64,000 bases of DNA, taken from NCBI RefSeq assembly GCF_032362555.1, contig NC_083531.1, positions 1,612,001 to 1,676,000 on the forward strand. Reading direction: 5' to 3'. Origin of the DNA: Amyelois transitella. Lineage: Eukaryota > Arthropoda > Insecta > Lepidoptera > Pyralidae. The translations under genes were made by a program, and so were the position numbers. Below the pieces are notes generated by a model. That model saw only the letters and a program-made list of their open reading frames with translations, was not told where the DNA came from and made no database searches. Of the stretch, positions 1-12,580 are shown piece by piece. Within the stretch, counting starts at the first letter, position 1. Every line of letters starts with the position of its first letter.

Positions 1-3000
1 ATGATATTTTTTCGATCCGCCGGGATAGTGCAATAGACGGTAGGATAGTGTTATAGAAATATTATTGTAACCAATTTCCTAGGTATATTATAATGATGCG
101 GTTTTGCTTGCATTCTTATAGCACTCTTGTTTTTAATCATCTGGCACTTTCATATTAATTCTATTGGAAGAACGTGATGATTGGATAACATTAACTCTTG
201 CTAGAGTTGAATTGAAAAGTGCTATACTAATGTTAGTTTCGTTGTTAAAACAAACTTTGATTTCGTATGTACTTAAACATTTGTTCATCGATCTTGCGAC
301 AACGGCTTGTTTTATTCTGAATAAGAATTTGAGAATAATTTTCGACTTATTGTTATTTAGAATGAGATTTGCCCGTTTAAAGATTATTAACAAATTAATC
401 GGTAAAGGCACCGTATCCCGATCGACCACGGACGTTTTATAGACTGTAGTAAAAAGACTTGCGCGAATTTTTTGAGGGTTTTTTCATGATTTTGATGCGG
501 TTTTTTCGTGTTGTGTATCTTTTTCAGAATTAAATGAGGCTTGATAGTGCCTTGGTATTGCGACTGCGTACGGCGTACCCCTCCCTAGTGTGAGAAAATG
601 TTGAGAACATCATCTGAGCTCAACTATGCTGTTGATTATCTGAATTTTGAAGTCCTTTTTTACTCGGTTGATTCGACCCAACATGCAACCGTTGTCGCTG
701 CTAAATAGAGACTGGGTTATACCGTCTCTAATAACAATATCGTTTTGACTCGCGACGCCGATTTTCGAACTACACACCTTCAAATGTTTGGGCACGCGTT
801 CACCTTAAAAAAACAATTAAGGATGGAATTTAAAGGCGCGCTTTGCTCGCCCCAAGCTAACGTTTCTGTAGGCTTTAGCAAAATTAAGATTGTTCATTAA
901 CCATTCTCTTGGCACGAGCAAAATGAGCCCCGTTTCGATTTTTCTAAACGTTAAGTAGGTACAATTTCTATTATAACTAAATAGAGAGCATTTTAGTAAA
1001 AATATTTGCCATAATACGAAAGCTGCGATGACTTTTCCGTCGCCGCCAACAAATAATATGACACAATGTTCAACTAAATCAATTAAATGGTAGACAAGAA
1101 TATTTGCAAGAATTATATTTTCCTAGTATTTAGAATATGTATGTATATGGCGACACGAAAAGTCACGTAGTTGTCTCGTTACAGAGTGGTCACATGCGGC
1201 GTGACGTAACGTTAACTCTAGTTATAGAAAAATATTTAGTAGATTCAGTAATAGCGAATAAACGATCTCAGGTCGTTTTCTCTTTATAAATTGATAACTA
1301 GAAATTTCCTAGACATTTTTGAACACGCCTTAAGTACGCCCCAGACTCTCACCTCACTCGCTTGGCACCTCGATTTTTACCGCTCAGACGGTCCCAGCGT
1401 AATTGTTTACTGCATTTTCAATTAAATTTCCACTTTGGTAGATGTATTTTTTTTAGTTGCAATACTTCATAAAATTTAATAAAAGAAGAATATTATTTAT
1501 GCCTCTGAATAGATGTGTGATCATTTGCTTTTTTAATTTATTTTTAATCATTTTCGTGCATTTGATGTAAAGTTTTTTTTTTTTGATGAAATTGCTCAAA
1601 TATATTTGGTGAAATTGTTTGGTGCCCCCTAATCCTCCTGTGAACTAGTGAAGAGGCGGGACGCGTGAGTGTGATGTGTGGTCGCCCTGTCCCATTTTGT
1701 ATTTTTGTATTTTTATAAAAAACGACAATTGTGAATTCGGACGTGTTCTTTTTTTACTTTGCGCGCAACGTTAGTAGCTGTTGAACGCTTGGGTGACTTG
1801 ATTTTTTTTAATGGTGTTGGTCTCCACGACCTAACGGATCTTCAAGTGGTGCACTGTCACTCGGGACCTTCAGATTATAACAACCATTGAATAAGATTTG
1901 AAGTTATTATAATAATTCTTTAACTTAAATGTCTTATATTAAACTGACGGTCCCACCTTTAAGGTCTGTACAACCCAGCGATTAAAAACTTAATTGGTGT
2001 TAGATTTTATAAACCGAGGTGTGTTTGGGATATGTGGTCTCTGCGTTTAGATTTCTCATAGCGCTAGAAGCTGTTTGTAGTGATGGCGGGTGTCGACGTC
2101 GGCTGTAATGTTGTTCATGGAGACTCATTGCGATGTCTTTCAATGAGCAGTATAAGCCGCTAGTTTGCAAGGATTGTGTGTAATCTAGTTGAATTGAAAC
2201 ACGGGAGAAGATTCATTGGCTTCGTTGTTTTGTAGCCCCCGACCAGGTATCAGATACGGCGGTTATCAGCCATAATTATGATGCTGCCTTTGGTGATTTG
2301 GTGGCGCTAGCGTCGACATGAGCATGTGTTTAGTGTTGCCAAACTTGACTTTACTTTCTACCGTGACCAGGTAGAGAGGTATTTCTTAATTTGAATTTGT
2401 GTACTCGTCGGGGGTGTATTAATTTTATAAAGTTTATTAATTATTGTCTTATTGATTGTTCGTCCCGCAGTGTTTTGACATGTTTTAGTTTTTAGACGAA
2501 GTTTGCGTTTGGAGTACCTATTAGGTTTTTTAAGTTCGGAAGTTTCTGCGGGCCGATATGTTTTCATTTGTTTGTTGAGCGATTATTACACAGTGTAACA
2601 TTATTTGTAAACGTCTGAGTTTAAATGGCAATATTTTTAAAGTATTGCGTTGTCTGAGGACGTTTGAGAAAATGGCACTGTGTATTAAGCGCTATAGTTT
2701 GTAGGCTGTTTTTGCTTCCTCGTTTACGCCGCTTCGCGGGTCTGTTCTTGTTGTAATAAATTGTTGTCGCCAGCGCGCGGTCGAGTGTGTGTGATTAGAT
2801 TGAATTCTTTTATTTTAGACGTAATCTCGTGGTTTCATATCACTTGCTGCGGCGCACCGCGGGGGGCATTGTCATTCTTTAATATTCTATGAAGTATTTA
2901 ATAGCATGTGTACATTGTTTTGTCATAAAATTTGTACTTGATATTGTAGCTAACTTGACGACTTGTTGTTGTTGATGACAATCGATGTTCAACCCCTCGT

Positions 3001-5993
3001 TGTTTCAGAGTGACTTTTTTTCGCACTTTTTCACTTGCATGTAAATAGGTTCATACGTTGAACTTTTCTTAGTAAAAATTAAAAAAAAAATAAAAATCCG
3101 CATAAATAAGGTTTTTTACGATTTACGGCGGCGGACCGTGTTAGAGAAATTTTTGTCTTGGCGTTCGCTTACGGGCGCTCTGTAAATTGTGCTAGGGTCT
3201 CTAGTGAAATTACATAATTTTTAAAGAATAGCGAATGGTAGTGCAATTCATTAAATACATTACCTAGTTGTGTATGATAATATAATGAGAAAATAGTACC
3301 TAAATACATTAAAAAGTTGCTAGACAATATTGTTTTGAAGTTTTCCTGCACCGTCGTCGGTTTTCACGTTTCATTATTTAATGTTAATACTCGTGTTTTT
3401 GACTAATAGGTGCATTGAAATTATTTTTTTAATAGACTTTATAAGCCAACTCCACGGTAAATAAACATTGTTCTATTCTTTTTCTATCTGGGAGTCGGTT
3501 TGAATATCATTTAAATTGATTTGACATAAGATTTATATATTTTTATAGACAGTTATTTCAGTGACTTGTTAAATAGAATCCATTTCGTTAAAAATTATTT
3601 GCTACAATCATTTTTGTAACGCATTACATTCGGTTCGGTATTCTTTGGTACCGACAGGCGTGGATGTGCAATATTTTTTTAATGAATTCGTCGAAGCTAT
3701 AAAACATTTGTTGTTCATCCACGTCTGGCTGCACCACACATTTGACTTTTTTAAACTAGTGACAGCTTTAGTGAGAGATATTTAAGATTAATTTAAGCCT
3801 TGTTTTTAGAATAAGCACACGGTATTAAACACTATAGTTTGTAAAACTTGTACCGAACCGAGTGGATTTTTTTTTACTGGGAAATTTCAATGTTTTTATG
3901 TATTCCAGGTATCTAATGTGTTTCTATGCTTTTGTATGTAGTCGGATTGTTCATGCAGTTGAGACTATTGTGGAGACATTAAAATGAATTTGAAATCTTT
4001 TTCCTGTGTTTCATCTTGTAGTTTGTGTGTGGGATTCGTGCAATCGGTTTTCTTTGTGGTTTGTCGCACACGGTCGAGAGACGCTAGGGGTGTCATGTAA
4101 TTTGCTATGAACTAGCAGTATAATGGAAACCCAATTTTCCCACCATGAGAACTTACTAAGTGGATTACAGGCGTGGTTATTCACAAATAACACTCGAATG
4201 TCGCTTTTTACCAAACGAGAAATTAAGACATGTGACCAACTGATTACCTATGGTCTATCGATAAACTAATTCCTGCCTCTACGCAATAAAAAGTACATTA
4301 CACACCTACTCTAAGCGCCGCAGTCTATTGATCGTGTGTGAAAACCAAATTCATGCTTTTGACACATCGTAATTTGTGTGCATCTCCAAATTTTGACCAA
4401 AGATTCGTCCAAAGACGACACCAAAAAGACAGGGCGATAGTGCCCAGTGATTTTTTTTATTTAATTTCTGGAGATAGCCCAGCCGCGGATATGATTTGAT
4501 TCCAATTTTACTTAAAGTAAAGAATAATCATCAAGTGTTACAAGAAAATTTTCAGCAATAACAAATGTTGACATTTCTGCACAGACATGTAATTTTTTTT
4601 TTAATCTGTGCATTTGTGCGACTGATGAAAAGTCTATCGACAACATAAAATCATATCTGCACCTGTTTGCTTTTTAAAATCATATCTCATCTCTATCATC
4701 CGCTTCTTTTGATATATTTTTGAAATTATGCCTATTTATATTTTTTACCGTTTTTTATTACATTTTTTTTATTTAACTAGTTGTTCATTGTAGTTGTTTT
4801 ATATTTTTTATTATTAGTGTTTAGTAGTTTAATAATTCAGTATTTTTCCAAGTTTTCTATAAGTAATTTTACACTGCAATAGATTAAGCTTTGCCAATAA
4901 ATGAAGGCAAATTGCACATTGGCCATAAGAAATTAAATTTAAGGTTAATCTATTATATTTAACATTCGAATGAAAATAGTGAAAAAAATGTAAAAAAATC
5001 GTTTTGTCGGTAAAATAAAATTGCAATGTAGATTCAGAAATTTCTAAATCAGAGCTTTACTGGTAAGATTATTATGTTTATTTTACAGTTTTTTTCCCCT
5101 ATAATAAATTGTGGTTAACACCCTAAAGTTTTTATATATTTATGTAAAAATTTGTAGACGTAACTACGTAGTTTGAATTTACCTGTTTTTCATTTATTTT
5201 TAATGAGAGTGAATTATATTTTTTTGTTGTTTGAAATAATAGTATTAATTATTATAATAGCGTTATGTGTTACCTGCAAGGGAATAATCGATAATCAACG
5301 TTGGCTTAGGTCGGTCACAAGCGTGCGATGCATCGACTTGACCACTTATAGCTGTAGTTAGGACCACTAGTCGCCCGTCTGTGGTCGTCCTTAGTCACAA
5401 TTTGCCAACGTGATATTGGAAAGAAATTGCGATTTTTAGACATTTTCAATTATAAGTGATTACGCGAAGAAACCCGGTTTCGTCTCAAGACAAATATATT
5501 GATGATCATCCGCGGAGACTGGTCTTCTTTGTGTAAACACGCTAATCCCTGCAGGTCTGTAGGTATTGTTTAAAACTGAAATACTTGAATTTTTATATGA
5601 ATTTTATTATTATAATATGGTATTTTACTAAATATTAGTCCAATATTAAATCTTTTACGCTTGTTTTATTTACCTATATCCCTTATAATTTACAACTGAC
5701 TGGAATGCGATAATTTAGCCCCAATTGTCCCATCTTTGGACACCAGGATAGACGGGGAACGTTTAGATCTGACTGAACTCTGACGGAGATTGACCCGTCG
5801 GGTTCACTAAGGACCACCATACTACCGGCCATGCATCTGGTAGTCCTGATGGTGCATGTCTAAAACTAAACCACTGAGGGAATTGTGTTATGAAAACTAT
5901 TCCATACAAATTTTATGAAGGAGTCTGAGGGTTGACGATTTTCTCAACTAGCGTTGCACAAATATCAGCTACGAACGTGACTTCAAGGCAACT
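1..5993. other. AT-rich stretch without a recognisable gene
   Basis: No open reading frame here resembles a known family, and the short ones that exist overlap on both strands. Unlike the rest of the window this stretch carries no copies of the interspersed repeats. Between about 1,620 and 4,290 it has long T tracts and scattered ATTTA and TGTAAATA motifs, and an AATAAA lies at 4285-4290. That composition would fit a very long 3' UTR of a plus-strand gene to the left, but this is inference only. Confidence 0.4.
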
Positions 5994-6249
5994 TACATAT
6001 AATCACGTCTTATGGGGTAGACAGAGCCAACAACTTGAAAATTCTGAAAGGCCACGTTCAGCTGTTTGACTTAATGTTAGAATTGAGATTCAAATTCAAG
6101 TTGCTAGAAAAATTCAGGTTGCTAGCCCATTGCCTAAAAGAATCCCAATTTTATAAGCCTATCACTGAGTCGCCTTCTACGACATCCATGGGAAAGATAT
6201 AGAGAAGTGTTATTCTTTTTCTATTGGTGCTGGGAACCAGACGGCACGG
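5994..6249 (-). repeat. Repeat A copy (SINE-like retroposon), near full length
   Basis: Reads from the ACATATAATCACGTCT end through the block with CATCCATGGGAAAG to the GTGCTGGGAACCAG end. It matches the other repeat A copies in order and spacing, with a small internal duplication around 6105-6125. Confidence 0.8.
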
Positions 6250-6373
6250 ATTTAAGGATTAGGTACAACATAACTGAGTAGCTTATCTATAACAGTTTTG
6301 GACGCCGCCGTGTAGGTATATAGGGTAGACTTATAAACGTGGGTAAGTACCTATGCTGCTTTACAATAACAGT

Positions 6374-6600
6374 TGTAGCGGGAGCGATGATTATGGCTAG
6401 ACCGCCAACAAAGGGAAGATCTTCCGCCAGGCTAGGTGTGATGCCTGGGGAACCGCGGCTGCGACGATGTTGTCTCTGAAGTTGTATATATGCCGCAATC
6501 CGTGAAATCTTTGCTTGCGAGATTTAGAATCTTAGCTGTTATTGGCTGATAGCGTCGCGTGATTGGCTGTTGTCACTTGTGGCGTAGAGATGTCGCCACA
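6374..6600 (-). mobile_element. Solo LTR of an LTR retrotransposon (family 1)
   Basis: The 227-bp unit reads TGTGGCGACATCTC to CTCCCGCTACA on the minus strand, so it has TG...CA ends. It is flanked by a 4-bp direct repeat CAGT at 6370-6373 and 6601-6604. A TATATA stretch near the middle could be its promoter. Two related copies lie at 20793 and 53664. No internal coding region is left, so this is the product of LTR-LTR recombination. Confidence 0.75.
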
Positions 6601-6645
6601 CAGTCAAGATTAAATAAGATCACTTTTGGTATACTTAACATAAAT

Positions 6646-6712
6646 ACATATAATCACGTCTAAATCCATTGCGGGGTAGACAGAGCCAACAGTCTCGAAA
6701 AGTATGAAAGTA
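6646..6712 (-). repeat. Repeat A fragment (3' end only)
   Basis: Only the CACGTCTA...GGGGTAGACAGAGCCAACAGTC end of repeat A is present. This fits 5' truncation on insertion. Confidence 0.7.
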
Positions 6713-7815
6713 TGTACCGTCTTCAAAAAAAGAAGATATTTTTTTATTATTAATATTAAAACTAGAGATGTTTTTCTTTTTACTAAAGTTTTTATTGATA
6801 TTCATAAAGAAATTGGGTAGGTAATGAGAAAATGAGATTTTTGATTTAATTTTTATTTCAAATTTATTGCTTGCTATTCACATTACAAATAAACAATTCA
6901 GTTGTTATAAGGCATTCCTCATGTTTGCAATAGTCCATGGACACATACTCATGTACAATAAGGCATATAATATATCTGTAACCAAAAATTTACCTCACTG
7001 ATATAGGATCTGAGCACAAGCGATTTTCAACCGAGCTGAATTTACGTTAAGTACCAAACTGATAAAAATATAGTATGTACCTTCATCAATTTTGATTAGT
7101 AATGACATATTATTCTGCTCAGAAAACCTTTAATTTATCATTTAAGTATTTTATTACAATTGTAATAGTTTTTGCCATAAAAAAAAACAATTATTTATTG
7201 ACTAAATTAATATTCGCTATAAAACTTGTATAAGGTACTTGGCCCCAGCTGTCATTCAGAGTAAACCACAACCTTCAATAATTGTAACTATACAGTAGAA
7301 AAAAAATATAAAGGTATTGTTTCTTACGATATATTAAGGAAACAAGGTGGACGAAAAAAAAGGGTATACAAACTATTAAATAAATCTGAAAGAAACTGAG
7401 GCCTTTTATTGTTAACAATAACTAAAGAAACTAAAATAAATAAGAATCTCAAAAATCTTACAAACTAAAAATAAAACTATGTAGCTATACATATAAACAA
7501 AATATGTAGGTAGCTGTATATTCCGTTTCAATCATTCCGTTAAACAGATTAATGTAGCGAAAAAAAGAAGTGAAAATAAAAATTTTATGAAAAAACATCT
7601 CTGAATAAAAAGGTTGAGTGCTACTTATGAGCCAATTCATAGGAATTCATAGGAATTTAAGTGAAAACTTAAAATATTTGTGTTTTCAGTTAAAACACAC
7701 TTTCACTAAAAAAACTTATTAATTTAAAAAAATAAATTAATAAGTTTTTTAGTTTAACCAGATAAACGTTTAAAAAAAAATAAGCAAAAAATACATTTTA
7801 TTGACGAATGGACTT
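6713..7815. other. AT-rich intergenic stretch with one hairpin
   Basis: No gene seen. An AT-rich inverted repeat pairs 7706-7726 with 7733-7752 (one bulged base, 6-nt loop). Otherwise there are short A and T tracts only. Confidence 0.5.
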
Positions 7816-7822
7816 ATTAAAA

Positions 7823-8560
7823 CGGCCAAGTGCGAGTCGGAAACGCGCGCGAAGGGTTCCGTACCATCATCTCGTTTACTTTATGGAAAATATACAACTG
7901 TTTATTATGATCGACCAAAAACATTTATTGTATGGGAGGCCCATTTAATAAACCCTTTTTTTTATTTAATTATTTATTTTGAACTTATTAATTTTCATAC
8001 TTCTATGTAAATTATAAGCTCTTCCTTTATTAATGTTGAGCAAAAAAATTCGAAAAGAACACGTTTATTGTATACACTTAATATTTATTATTATTTTTAA
8101 TATTTGTTGTCAAAGAAGCAATGGAAATTCATAATTTGTAAAAATTTCAGCTTTTTAGCTATCACAGTTTTTGAGATACAGCCTGATAACAGACAGACGG
8201 ACTGGCAGACAGTGGAGGCTTATAAATATGGTACCATTTTTACCGTGTGGTTCCCGGCACCTTGCCGTGTGGTTCCCGGCACCAATAGAAAAAAGAATAG
8301 GACCACTCCATCTCTTTCCCATGGATGTCGTAAAAGGCGACTAAGGGGTAGGCTTATAAATTTGGGATTCTTCTTTTAGGCGATGGGCTAGCAACCTGTC
8401 ACTATTTGAATCTCAATTCCATCTTAAAGCCAAACAGCTAAACGTGGCCTGTTAGTCTTTACAAGACTGTTGGCTCTGTCTACCCCGCAAGGGATATAGA
8501 CGTGATTATATGTACCATTTTTACCGTTTTGGCACGGAACCCTTAAAATCATCTAAATTT
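7823..8560 (+). repeat. Interspersed repeat with GTTCCGTACC motif, split by repeat A
   Basis: Contains GAAGGGTTCCGTACCAT near 7850 and the matching GGCACGGAACCC near 8530, with a GACAGACGGACTGGCAGACAG block between. This arrangement is common in lepidopteran intergenic DNA. A repeat A copy is inserted at 8246-8511 and has duplicated its target, so this element is older than that copy. Confidence 0.6.
8246..8511 (+). repeat. Repeat A copy with a 15-bp target-site duplication
   Basis: Starts with a doubled TGTGGTTCCCGGCACC end and finishes GACGTGATTATAT. The 15-mer GTACCATTTTTACCG occurs directly on both sides, at 8231-8245 and 8512-8526, inside another repeat that is otherwise continuous. This is the clearest evidence in the window that repeat A moves as a discrete unit. 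The copy lacks the usual (TATG)n tail. Confidence 0.9.
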
Positions 8561-8994
8561 AAAAAGTATTCGCTTTTTACCAGATCTAATATCCACGTCA
8601 CAAATATAATTGTACTACCTATGTACAAATTTGTATATCCAAAAGTATTAACCCACAGATCACCCCCAATAGATTGAGCATCTTTCAATACTTGTACGCG
8701 TCGACAAGTCACCAAACTAAGAGGAAGTGCCGGGTCGGAAGTGGAAGCTAGTTATGTGACATAGAATGAAAACGCCAAAATTGTTATCGATGTTTCTTAA
8801 TTTCTAACTAATACACTAACGAATCATCTGTGATAACTGATCACATCATTATTGCGTGGTAACCGCGTGCGCCCGTACATGCAGAATCTATCGGGGCTAA
8901 TTTGGGTATTAACCTTACAAAATACCTACATATCACTTTATCAAGTGTATCAAACTAGTGTTTCGAACTACGGTATTTGAATTCCATGACATTT

Positions 8995-9385
8995 TACTTC
9001 CACCTGGCTTTAGTCCTGGTTACATCCTCACCACTTTGGGGTGGAACCCGGGGTAAGCCCTTGACCATGGATCCTGGGTTGGGTGAGTCAGGTTTTAACA
9101 CGAAGCAACTCCCATCTGAGGTCTGCAAACTTTGCAGGGGAACCAAATTGGATTTGGAACCGTATTGGATCATATGCTTGTACACCCAGATGCCTGAATG
9201 TGCAGCTTTCCTCACGATGTTTTCCCTCACCGTAAGAGCATCGGTTAGTATTCAAACTAATGTACATAACTTCGAAAATAGTAATTGGTATATGGTTGTG
9301 GTATTTGAACCGGTGCCTTTATGCGCGACGCTTATTTTAACCAGGCACCTTACCGATTCGCCCACCAACGCTTTACTATAAGATG
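8995..9385. repeat. Interspersed repeat (family D)
   Basis: Shares with 46810-46985 the segments GGTTACATCCTCACC and GACCATGGA..CTG..TTGGGTGAGTCAGGTTTT, in rearranged order. Open frames across it on both strands are a by-product of the repeat and do not resemble a known protein. Confidence 0.55.
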
Positions 9386-9529
9386 AATATAATATACATT
9401 TAGCCAATCTGAATATTAACAATAATTTATTAAATAATTCTTTTAAAATACAAAAAACTCACAAAAATTATAAACATGTCAGTTCGACAACCAAGTTTTA
9501 TATACTCATTAATGGTATCATATAAAGAT

Positions 9530-9774
9530 ATAATCACACCTTTCTTTCTCGGAGGGATAGGCAGACACTATATCTTTCAACTTGCCAGAATTATTGTATG
9601 TAGTTCTTTTGCTTTATACATCCATCAATTTAAAGTCATGGAAAAAGATCCACGTTCAGCTATTTGGCTTTAAGATAGAATTGCTGAACGTGGCCTATCA
9701 GTCCGCTCAGGACTGTTGGCTCTGTCTACCCCGCAAGGGATAAAGACGTGATTATATGTATGTATGTATGTATG
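9530..9774. repeat. Repeat B fragment followed by partial repeat A pieces
   Basis: 9530-9600 is a degraded minus-strand repeat B end (ATAATCACACCTTTCTTTCTCGG). A short minus-strand repeat A piece follows, then a plus-strand 3' portion of repeat A from 9683 that ends in a (TATG)n tail to 9774. Confidence 0.65.
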
Positions 9775-10224
9775 AAAAAGATCCCTAAATGGGATAAGTC
9801 TGCCTTTGTATATTTTGTCCTACAAATTTACTGTATTTCCACTACTATGAAAAAGAGGTTTGAGCATTATGTTTGGTAGTTCATTTTTTTAGATAAATTT
9901 ATGAGAACAAAGATATATTTAATTCCTTTAAGAAACTTTCTGCTAAATTCTTGAAACATCGACAAATTCTTACAAAATAGAGTGAGTCCATTCTGTCAAT
10001 ATGGTAAAAAAAATGTCGAAAAAAAAAACCTATTAATAAAACTAGCAAAGGGATGAAATTAGTGTAGAAGTCAGAATTCTATACCAAATCAGACAAAATA
10101 CATTACCTATATAAATTTTGTGCTTCCATGTCTCATAATGTCATGGGATCCTTCTTCCATCATGAAATTTAAGAGACAATATTATTAGTTTTCTTCAATA
10201 CCTATTTCTAAATCTTTCGCACAA
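9775..10224. other. No gene seen
   Basis: AT-rich sequence between the repeat pieces and the zinc-finger gene. It probably includes the 3' UTR of that gene, since the gene runs leftward. No strong poly(A) signal could be chosen. Confidence 0.4.
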
Positions 10225-10788
10225 TCATAATCTCTTATGAATGCGATTCAGGTGGCTCTGCAGAGATTCCCTTGCTTTAAACTTTAGAGAACACAATTCA
10301 CATTGGAATGTTCTATTTTTAAATGTATGCTTGTTCTGCATGTGCTTAGCCAGTTGTTCCTTGTTCAAAAATTTCTTCTGGCATTTCAAACATGCATTCT
10401 CTTGCATGACCTGTTTCATTTTCAAATGCCGACGAAGGCAATACCTCGATTTGAATGTGATTGAGCACATCTCGCATTTAGACTTGCTCTTCGCCTGGTG
10501 ATGCGTTTGACAGTGAATATCCAAATTAGCTTTCTTATTAAAAACTATTTGACATTCATTGCATTCAAAAGTTTCTTGACGTTGTTGTAACTCGTGATTG
10601 GAAGTCATGTGGCGGAAAAAATGGCTGTTCTGAGTGAATTTGAGACGGCAGTACTGACAGGTGTAGATATATTTAACTTCTTCGACTCCCTTTGTGGAGG
10701 GTAAGGCGCCGTCTTCGAGGCGTCTCAATCTATTTGCTGGTCGAGTAATCCTTATTTTAGGACCAGTCCTAAGAGGTTTTTTATTCAT
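10225..10788 (-). CDS. C2H2 zinc-finger protein, 187 aa
   Basis: Probable nucleic-acid-binding protein, likely nuclear. After a basic N-terminus (about residues 1-30) come five C2H2-type units at about 41-187: YTCQYC...H-x4-H, FECNEC...H-x3-H, SKCEMC..., NACLKC...H-x4-H and FQCELC...H-x4-H. The spacing C-x2-C-x12-H holds throughout. The third unit has its first His but no second His at the usual place, so it is degenerate. There is no KRAB or ZAD domain. The frame stays open upstream to a possible acceptor (TTTCATAG, exon start at 10815), but the nearest upstream donor (at 10985) does not join in frame, so the ATG at 10788 is the likely start. The specific target is unknown. Confidence 0.75.
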   Translation of the reverse strand: MNKKPLRTGPKIRITRPANRLRRLEDGALPSTKGVEEVKYIYTCQYCRLKFTQNSHFFRHMTSNHELQQRQETFECNECQIVFNKKANLDIHCQTHHQAKSKSKCEMCSITFKSRYCLRRHLKMKQVMQENACLKCQKKFLNKEQLAKHMQNKHTFKNRTFQCELCSLKFKARESLQSHLNRIHKRL

Positions 10789-11599
10789 AACTGGGCCTTT
10801 TTGTGCTCTGTCGACCTATGAAATCAATATCTCATAGCTTTTACGAGTATTTCTTGAAAATGTTCAGTGTTTGACTCAACACGTAGGCAGTCCAATTATT
10901 AGTTGACGAGAACAAAAATTTCGTGTTAAACGAATATGTTACACTGGTTGCACTACGTAACAACAATATATTTTCAAAATCTTACAGTGTTGGCCTGGAG
11001 AACGAAAAATAACTGTATTTTTCCAAAAATACAAATCCTTTCTTTTCGTGAAAAACTACAAACATTGACAGTTGACACAAACTAAAAGACAATTTTGACT
11101 TTGATATAGCTGTCATGCGCGTTCTGCGCGTCATTTGTTTTTTTTTGTAGGTGGTGATGTATATTTGACAAAGGAAATTGAAAGCATTGAAAGTAAAAAA
11201 AGCTACTACCATTCTAGATTGCTCGATAACTCGATATGTAGTTCAAATTATTGTTTTTAAAATGTATCTGAGATTTTATAATTTTAACAATATAAACATA
11301 AATTAAATAATATGTAAATATAAAAAAATGAAAATGTGTTTATTAGCAACATATACATGTAATGCAATAGTGAGAGTTCGAAAATTTAAAGGAATTAATA
11401 AGTTTAAAAACTTTAAAAATAAAAATTTTGCATTATCTTGTATATTCTGATCTATTAATCAGATTTTATCAATGGGAATAACGACTTTTTTGAATAGTCA
11501 CATAGAGGCTCGTCCCAATGCTTTAGGGAATCCCTTCCCTAGAGTCTAAAACATACTTTCCATTAATTTGTAATATTTAAACATTATCTATGAATAATC
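10789..11599. other. 5' region of the zinc-finger gene; no other gene seen
   Basis: Probably holds a noncoding first exon of the minus-strand zinc-finger gene, ending with a good donor (GTAAG) at 10985. The rest is AT-rich and featureless. Confidence 0.35.
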
Positions 11600-11638
11600 G
11601 ACCGAAAGCGTATATTAAATTAATATACGCTTTCGGTC
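11600..11638. repeat. Perfect 39-bp palindrome
   Basis: A 19-bp arm beginning GACCGAAAGCG (11600-11618) is followed by a single A and then its exact reverse complement (11620-11638). It is not part of any repeat family seen elsewhere in the window. Confidence 0.9.
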
Positions 11639-11671
11639 CGCATGCTGCGTGGTAGGTAAGAAGGAAAAAAA

Positions 11672-11790
11672 GGAAAAAAAAACTTTATTTAGCTCAAAAG
11701 GTTTCATTGTAAATTGGTTATTATACTGAAACAAAATTATATGATGCGACCAAAAGGGTTACTCAGCATAATTATATGCATGTGTAGGTA
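11672..11790 (-). repeat. Interspersed repeat end (family G)
   Basis: Carries AAACTTTATTTAGC and GATGCGACCAAAAGGGTT. The same motifs occur inverted at 26895-27035. It looks like the 3' end of a retroelement with an A-rich tail. Confidence 0.5.
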
Positions 11791-12245
11791 GGTGGGTAAA
11801 TAATAGATACTAATCCAAATTATATTAAGCATATGAAAAATTACGTAAATTTACATTAGGTATAACTTGACCATAGACTCAGACACTACCTATTAAAAAA
11901 AGGCCACTCCAAACCTTCATTCATCTCTTTCCATATGTCTTAACTAAGGGAACTTGAGCACTTCGACTTAACTAGTGCAACACAGCAAGCATGATCATGA
12001 TCTAGTCACTGAGGTCAAGCTGAAGTCCCTTGCCTTATTTGCCTTGACTGACCTACTTCTGGATTGTAGAAATATCAGGTAAGGACCCCAGGCTCATCTC
12101 CAAAGAGGAAATAACCGAAACAAAAGTCAAGGCGATGATTTGATACCTAGCAATAATGACTGCCAATGAAATTTTTTTATCATGAAAATAACGAAAACGA
12201 AATACTCGAAGCTTCAGGTGGATAAAATTGTAAATTTGAAGTTAT
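11791..12245. other. No gene seen
   Basis: AT-rich spacer with no repeat copy or coding signal that I can support. Confidence 0.4.
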
Positions 12246-12580
12246 GCCATGTGGTTTTCGGCACTTAAGAATAAGGACGACTCCTATATTTTTTTCCAAG
12301 GATGTCTTATAAAAGCGAATCTGGGGATATGGTCGTGCCCTCGCCAAGACGAGCCAAGCCAAGAAAATCAATTTGGCTGTGTGCTGGCTGCTCTTCCACA
12401 AAAATTAAAAAAAAATCAATGGAAAGTCTAAAAAAGCTAACATGGGATTTCTCTCTTAGACGATAGACTAGCAACCGGTCACCATCTGAATCTCAATTCT
12501 ATCACTTTGCCATAAAGCTGAAGTCATTTTGAGAACGTTGACACTGTCTTTCCCGTAAGGGATAAAGACGTAATGTATGT
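12246..12580 (+). repeat. Old, degraded repeat A copy
   Basis: GCCATGTGGTTTTCGGCAC at the start and GTCTTTCCCGTAAGGGATAAAGACG at the end align with repeat A. About 110 bp of unrelated sequence (12327-12437) interrupts it, and divergence is high, so this is an old copy. Confidence 0.65.

Noticed and set aside
131-442. Overlapping frames of about 95 codons on both strands
   Set aside because: They mirror each other, resemble no family, and lie in uniform AT-rich DNA with no splice or poly(A) support.
8977-9381. 134-codon plus-strand frame with a hydrophobic start
   Set aside because: It coincides with a repeat also seen at 46810-46985; the apparent signal peptide is chance.
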